NCBI GenBank assembly: GCA_010027105.1
Contig: RGVT01000012.1
Coordinates: 1-19,711 of the forward strand
Length of the DNA: 19,711 nucleotides
Direction: 5' to 3'
Source: Planctomycetia bacterium
Lineage (GTDB): Bacteria; Planctomycetota; Planctomycetia; Pirellulales; UBA1268
Under the pieces are notes generated by a model. The model did no database searches and was not told where the DNA came from. It was given only the letters and a program-made list of their open reading frames with translations. Shown piece after piece: positions 14,669 to 19,711 of the stretch (position 1 is its first letter; each line of letters opens with the position of its first letter). Both the position numbers and the translations under genes were made by a program.

Positions 14669-16048
14669 ATGCGTTCCCCTTCGACGACCAGCATCATCGC
14701 CATGCTCCTCCTTGCCCGCGTGGGCACGGCGCTTGCCGACCAGCCGGCCGCACCGGAATGGGGGCGGATCGACGACGCGGCGGCCCGCGTCGGCCGCTAC
14801 GCATTCGTCGCGAACGCCTGGCCGGCCACCGGGCGGCTCACCGTGCCGGCGGGATTTCCGCAGATCGTGCGGGCCGCGGCTGGCCCGCGCGACCTCGTCG
14901 TCGAATACAACGCCGACGCGACCGCCATCGCCGTGCTCGCGCCGGCCGGCGATCCGCCGGGCATCGTGACGATCGACACCGCCGACGCCACGCGCCAGTT
15001 CGACGACGGCCGGATCGTGTTCACCGCCCTGGATGCACGGGTCGAAGGCGACAAGGCGAAACTGGAGACGCATCCCGGCAACCACCGCATCGGCTACTGG
15101 TCGAACCCGGCCGACTGCGTGGCCTGGACCTGGAAGCCGACCCGCTGGGGCGCCTACGACGTGCGGCTCACCTACTCCACCGCCTCGCCGTCGGGCGGCG
15201 AGATCGAGGTCGCATGCGGCGACGTGGCGGTCACGGGCACGCTCGCCTCGACCGGCGGCTGGTATCGCTACACGTCGCTCCCGCTCGGCCGCCTCGCGAT
15301 CCCCACGACGGCGGAACGCACGGTGCGCGTGCGCTGCACGAAGCCCGCGGGCGGGGCCGTCATGAACCTGAAGGCGGTCACGCTCGAGCCCGCCTGCGAG
15401 GGCGCGCCGCCGCGGCAGGCCGCCGACGGCACGGTGCTCCTCCACGCCCGCGACGCCACCGTCCGCGGCACGACGCTCCGCTGGGAGCCGGCCGAGAAGA
15501 AGCAGACGCTCGGCTTCTGGGCGCGGCCGAGCGATGCCGCCGAATGGACGTTCACGCTCGACGCGCCCGGCACGTTCGACGTGGAGGTGCTGCAAGGCTG
15601 CGGCACCGGCCAGGGGGGCAGCGAGATGGCGATCGACGTCGACCGCGGCCGGCCCGAGGCGGCCACTCTGACCTTCACCGTCGAGGACACCGGCGGTTTC
15701 CAGGCGTTCAAGCCGCGCACGGTCGGCCGCGTGACGCTCGCCAGCGCCGGAGAGCACGTGCTCCGCGCCCAGCCGCAGACGATCGCGAAGGGGGCGGCCT
15801 GCGATATCCGCCAGATCCGGCTCGTGCCGCCGAAAGTGCCCGAGAGAGGACTTGAACCTCCACCCAGTTACCTGGACAAGAACCTGAATCTTGCGCGTCT
15901 GCCAATTCCGCCACTCGGGCGAGTGCGAGCGTTGATCGTAACAGGCGAGGTTCTTTCAGCAAGCGTCCCGGTTGCAGTGCGTCAACCTTTCCAACCCGGC
16001 TTCGGGTCTGCCCCGGACCGTCTCGCCGGACAGCAGGGCATGCGATGA
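14669..16048 (+). CDS. Secreted protein with two carbohydrate-binding-like domains; frame continues through antisense tRNA-Leu
   Basis: The ATG at 14669 is preceded by CGGAGA at a good distance and gives a signal peptide (TTSIIAMLLLARVGTALA before DQPAAPEWG). Residues about 20-115 form a beta-rich segment resembling the C-terminal part of alpha-L-fucosidase-like proteins. Two similar beta-sandwich units follow: about 118-245 with RIGYWSNPADCVAWTWK and GAYDVRLTYS, and about 255-389 with TLGFWARPSDAAEWTFTLD and GTFDVEVLQG. The pattern G-F/Y-W-x-x-P-x-D/S-x-x-x-W, then G-x-[YF]-x-V, is that of DUF5077/CBM-like modules found on secreted glycosidases. No catalytic domain is present. The conserved part ends at IRLVPPK (about 389). 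The frame then has no stop for another 70 codons, running across the whole tRNA-Leu gene on the opposite strand to TGA at 16046-16048. That tail is probably not native. Likely role: glycan binding outside the cell, which is inference. Confidence 0.75.
   Translation: MRSPSTTSIIAMLLLARVGTALADQPAAPEWGRIDDAAARVGRYAFVANAWPATGRLTVPAGFPQIVRAAAGPRDLVVEYNADATAIAVLAPAGDPPGIVTIDTADATRQFDDGRIVFTALDARVEGDKAKLETHPGNHRIGYWSNPADCVAWTWKPTRWGAYDVRLTYSTASPSGGEIEVACGDVAVTGTLASTGGWYRYTSLPLGRLAIPTTAERTVRVRCTKPAGGAVMNLKAVTLEPACEGAPPRQAADGTVLLHARDATVRGTTLRWEPAEKKQTLGFWARPSDAAEWTFTLDAPGTFDVEVLQGCGTGQGGSEMAIDVDRGRPEAATLTFTVEDTGGFQAFKPRTVGRVTLASAGEHVLRAQPQTIAKGAACDIRQIRLVPPKVPERGLEPPPSYLDKNLNLARLPIPPLGRVRALIVTGEVLSASVPVAVRQPFQPGFGSAPDRLAGQQGMR
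15837..15920 (-). tRNA. tRNA-Leu (anticodon CAG)
   Basis: The minus strand gives a class II tRNA of 84 bases. The acceptor stem GCCCGAG/CTCGGGC is perfect, with discriminator A. The D region is TGGCGGAATTGGCAGACGC, the anticodon arm CAAGA-TTCAGGT-TCTTG has anticodon CAG, a long variable arm follows, and the T arm GAGG-TTCAAGT-CCTC is present. CCA is not encoded. It lies wholly within the plus-strand frame of the 14669 gene. Confidence 0.95.
15935..15962 (-). promoter_or_regulatory. Candidate promoter of tRNA-Leu
   Basis: On the minus strand, TTGCTG (15962-15957) and TACGAT (15940-15935) are separated by 16 bases. The predicted start is about 8 bases before the mature tRNA 5' end at 15920. 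Both boxes match consensus at 4 of 6 positions. Confidence 0.45.
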
Positions 16049-16419
16049 CAATCTGCATTCGGAGCCGGCGGTAGGCATGCTCGACTCCGGTCGTGTTGAG
16101 AGTACAGGACTCGTGGGTTTTGCTCAGACGCCGATGGTCCTCAACGACCCGACTCCGCCGAAAGTTCCTGGCGCCTACGAGTTGAGGAGGCTGCGGGCTA
16201 CCCGTGTCCCTCGAGCCGGCGTTTGCGACCAGCGGAGCCATGGATGGCCAAGCGGAGGCGCTCCCGCCGGCGCCAGTCGCTCCGAGTGAGCCGAAGCCCG
16301 GGCACCGATCTGCCGAAGGCAGATTGGTCGTGCGCAGGCGAACGTCCGGCGACGGGATATGGGGAGCCCGAAGCCGGGTCGGGCGAGTTGAGAGAGGACA
16401 GGCGGAATGTGTATCCGTC
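16049..16419. other. 371-base gap without a recognisable gene
   Basis: Between the TGA at 16048 and the glmS stop at 16420 I find no credible ORF or RNA gene. The gap is rich in short GC hairpins: 16304-16328, and two related segments on the minus strand containing CCCGGCTTCGGG-like sequence near 16369-16380 and 16290-16303. A similar ACCCGGCTTCGGGT hairpin lies at about 15994-16007, just inside the readthrough tail of the previous frame. Confidence 0.5.
16304..16328 (-). terminator. Possible glmS transcription terminator hairpin
   Basis: An 11-bp stem with one G-U pair and a 3-base loop (ATCTGCC/GGCAGAT core) lies about 92 bases downstream of the glmS stop. There is no T run, so if it terminates transcription it is not a classical intrinsic terminator. 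Confidence 0.3.
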
Positions 16420-18318
<1,899 letters not shown>

Positions 18319-18383
18319 GGCGAAAATTCCTCCGGCCGGCGGCAGCCCCTGCCGCAGCCACGAGTCTAGCCGGGAGCCTCGCG

Positions 18384-19170
18384 ATGAACCCATCCCAAAA
18401 CGCCGTCATCGTCATCCCGGCCCGGCTCTCGAGCCAGCGGCTGCCGCGCAAGATGCTGCTCGCAGACACGGGAAAGCCACTCATCGAGCATACGTGGCGG
18501 GCGGCCCGGGCCTCGCGGAGGGCGTCGCAGGTGCTCGTGGCGACCGACAGCGAGGAGATCGCGGCGGCGGTGCGGGCCTGCGGCGGTGAGGCGGTGATCA
18601 CGTCGCCCGGTGCGCCGAGCGGCACCGCCCGGATCGTCGAGGCCCTGCCGAGGCTGCCGGAGGCGGGCGTGGTGGTGAACGTGCAGGGGGACGAACCGGA
18701 GATCGCCCCCGCCGCGATCGACAGGGCGATCGACCTGCTCGACCGCTGCCCAGAGGCGGGCGTGGCCACCCTGGTGACGCCGCTGCGTGCCGAGGCCGAC
18801 CTGCTCGACCCGGCCGCCGTGAAGGCGGTGCTGACGCCGTGGCGGGGCGACCCCGCCGCCGACGACGCGCTCGGCGCGGCGGTGCCCGACGCCTGGCGTG
18901 CCATCTACTTCAGCCGCGCCCCCGTGCCGGCCGCCCGCGACTGGAGCGACGCCCTCCTCGCCGCCAGCCCGCCGCTCTACTGGCAGCACGTGGGGCTCTA
19001 CGCCTATCGCCGCAGCGTGCTCGAGGAGTGGGACGAGCTGCCCGAATCGCGCCTGGCGGCGGTCGAGAGTCTCGAGCAACTCCGCGTGATCGAGGCGGGG
19101 ATCCCGATCGTGGCCGGCGTCGTCGACCACGCCGCCCGCCGCCTTCGTGGCCCGCCACCGCCCCCCGTAG
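18384..19170 (+). CDS. kdsB: 3-deoxy-manno-octulosonate cytidylyltransferase-like gene with damaged 3' end
   Basis: The ATG at 18384, with GGAG 7 bases upstream, opens a KdsB-type nucleotidyltransferase that activates Kdo with CTP for lipopolysaccharide. Visible motifs are IPARLSSQRLPRKML (CTP-binding loop), VLVATDSEEI, VVVNVQGDEPEI with metal-binding Asp103, IYFSRAPVPAARD, YWQHVGLYAYRRSVL and ESLEQLRVIEAGIPI. After VVDHAAR (about residue 252) the expected G-[IV]-D-T-P-x-D motif is missing. In frame 0 the reading stays open to the window edge, antisense to the next gene. In the +1 frame from 19141 the sequence reads AFVARHRPP then TAG at 19168, which is a normal KdsB ending. So roughly 25-30 bases appear to be lost, with a frame change, within a GCC-rich stretch. 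It could be a real pseudogene, or a sequencing or assembly error. The annotated end is the presumed ancestral stop. Confidence 0.75.
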
Positions 19171-19235
19171 GACAGGCTTCAGCCTGTCGTCAAGCCGGCT
19201 TCAGCCTGTCGTCAAGCCGGCTTCAGCCTGTCGTC
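19171..19235. repeat. Palindrome and 22-bp tandem repeat between convergent genes
   Basis: GACAGGCTTCAGCCTGTC (19171-19188) is a perfect 8-bp inverted repeat with a 2-base centre, starting right after the kdsB TAG. It leads into a 22-bp tandem repeat: 19175-19196, 19197-19218 and a 17-base partial copy 19219-19235. The stop codon of the UspA-type gene (19223-19225) lies in the third copy. It may act as a bidirectional terminator. The motif resembles dispersed intergenic repeats that I recall from planctomycete genomes; this needs a search. Confidence 0.75.
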
Positions 19236-19711
19236 TCGACCGGCACGATGAGCACGCCCGCCTGGGCGTGCGCCAGCACCGCCTCCGACGTGCTGCCGAG
19301 CAGCCAGCGCGAGAGCGGGTCGGTGGGCGTGCGGCCCACGACGACGAGGTCGTCTGCATCGGCCTTCGCCGTGGCGAGGATCCTCTCGCCCGGGTTGCCC
19401 TCGACGACGATCGGCGGCGAGGCATGGAACGGAGCGGGCAGCGACCTCGCGAACGCGTCGAGCCGGCCCGCCAGCTGCCGCACCTCGGCGGCGTGCTCCT
19501 CCTCCCAGGCCCGGGCGATGGCGGCCGTGTCGGGATCGCGCACGCGCTTCTCGAGCCAGGCGGGGAGCGGCCCGGCGAGCATCGACTCGGCGACGCCGAT
19601 CACGTGGCCGCGGGTCGTCGCCGGCCAGTGCAGCATGCCCAGCGTGCGGGAAATGGCCGCCGCGCTTTTCGCGTGGTGGCAGGCGAGCACCCGCGGCCCG
19701 CGGTCCGCGGC
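19223..19711 (-). CDS. Universal stress protein (UspA family), N-terminus outside window
   Basis: The reading frame is open to the window edge on the minus strand. The visible 162 residues begin ADRGPRVLACHHAKSAAA, so the true start lies a few codons or more upstream; the GTG at 19690 cuts into the first beta strand and is not a credible start. The UspA pattern is present: strand RVLACHHA, the helix to MLHWPATTRGHVIGV, a mid-helix WEEEHAAEVRQLAGRL, strand VVEGNPGERILATA, DDLVVVGR, and a C-terminal WLLGSTSEAVLAHAQAGVLIVPVE. In ATP-binding members the first strand ends in a TDGS-like turn and a G-x2-G-x9-G(S/T) loop follows VVVG. Here these are CHHA and GRTPTDPLSRWLLGS (second Gly replaced), so nucleotide binding is doubtful. 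The last residues, TTG and the stop, lie in a tandem repeat. Confidence 0.8.
   Translation of the reverse strand, partial: AADRGPRVLACHHAKSAAAISRTLGMLHWPATTRGHVIGVAESMLAGPLPAWLEKRVRDPDTAAIARAWEEEHAAEVRQLAGRLDAFARSLPAPFHASPPIVVEGNPGERILATAKADADDLVVVGRTPTDPLSRWLLGSTSEAVLAHAQAGVLIVPVETTG

Noticed and set aside
15708..16241. Minus-strand frame reading ...RVAELADAQDSGSCPGNWVEVQVLSRA
   Set aside because: This is the familiar false translation of a tRNA-Leu gene (15837-15920).
18319..18383. glmS ribozyme or riboswitch upstream of glmS
   Set aside because: Only 65 bases separate it from the divergent gene, and no ribozyme-like core is visible; that ribozyme is typical of Firmicutes.
19175..19235. 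Possible CRISPR array
   Set aside because: The 22-bp units are directly tandem with no unique spacers.

Overview
The window looks like a chromosomal segment of a Planctomycetes-type bacterium (Pirellulales-like is my best guess). This rests on high GC with strong third-position bias, a very long secreted protein with autotransporter-associated beta-strand repeats, Gram-negative envelope genes (a kdsB-like CMP-Kdo synthetase), an outer-sensing histidine kinase, a GH16 glycanase, and several genes whose promoters sit so close to the start codon that leaderless transcripts are likely. The assignment is inferred from gene content only.

Layout. 1-2092 (minus): N-terminal two thirds of a kilo-residue of a secreted beta-strand-repeat protein, broken by an apparent one-base frameshift near 1792. 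2093-2359: gap with one hairpin. 2360-2898 (minus): a PemK/MazF-like toxin preceded by a DUF2281-like antitoxin. 2918-3835: a REP/RAYT island with four copies of a 29-bp element, a duplicated fragment of the antitoxin gene, and a RAYT (IS200-like Y1) transposase flanked by perfect inverted copies. 3853-7710 (plus): a sensor kinase and a NarL-type response regulator overlapping by 4 bp, then a GH16 enzyme. 7723-14457 (minus): a tight three-gene operon of a transglutaminase-DUF2126 amidoligase fusion, a circularly permuted ATP-grasp/alpha-E fusion, and a second transglutaminase. 14540-14612: tRNA-Lys(UUU), minus. 14669-16048 (plus): a secreted protein with two carbohydrate-binding-like domains whose frame runs straight through the antisense tRNA-Leu(CAG) gene (15837-15920, minus). 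16420-18318 (minus): glmS. 18384-19170 (plus): a kdsB-like gene with a damaged 3' end. 19171-19235: a palindrome and 22-bp tandem repeat. 19223 to the window edge (minus): a UspA-type protein, cut at its N-terminus by the window.

How the parts fit together. The best candidate for a poorly characterised system is the 7723-14457 operon. It combines two unrelated predicted ligase folds (GS-like DUF2126 and circularly permuted ATP-grasp) with two transglutaminase-fold thiol enzymes and an alpha-E domain. This is the composition that comparative genomics has associated with synthesis, attachment or trimming of a peptide tag; no substrate is visible here. The second notable system is the REP/RAYT island: copies of the repeat lie immediately upstream of the toxin-antitoxin operon, the RAYT gene and the histidine kinase gene, and may supply promoter elements to them. 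glmS and kdsB are divergent envelope-precursor genes, for UDP-GlcNAc and CMP-Kdo respectively.
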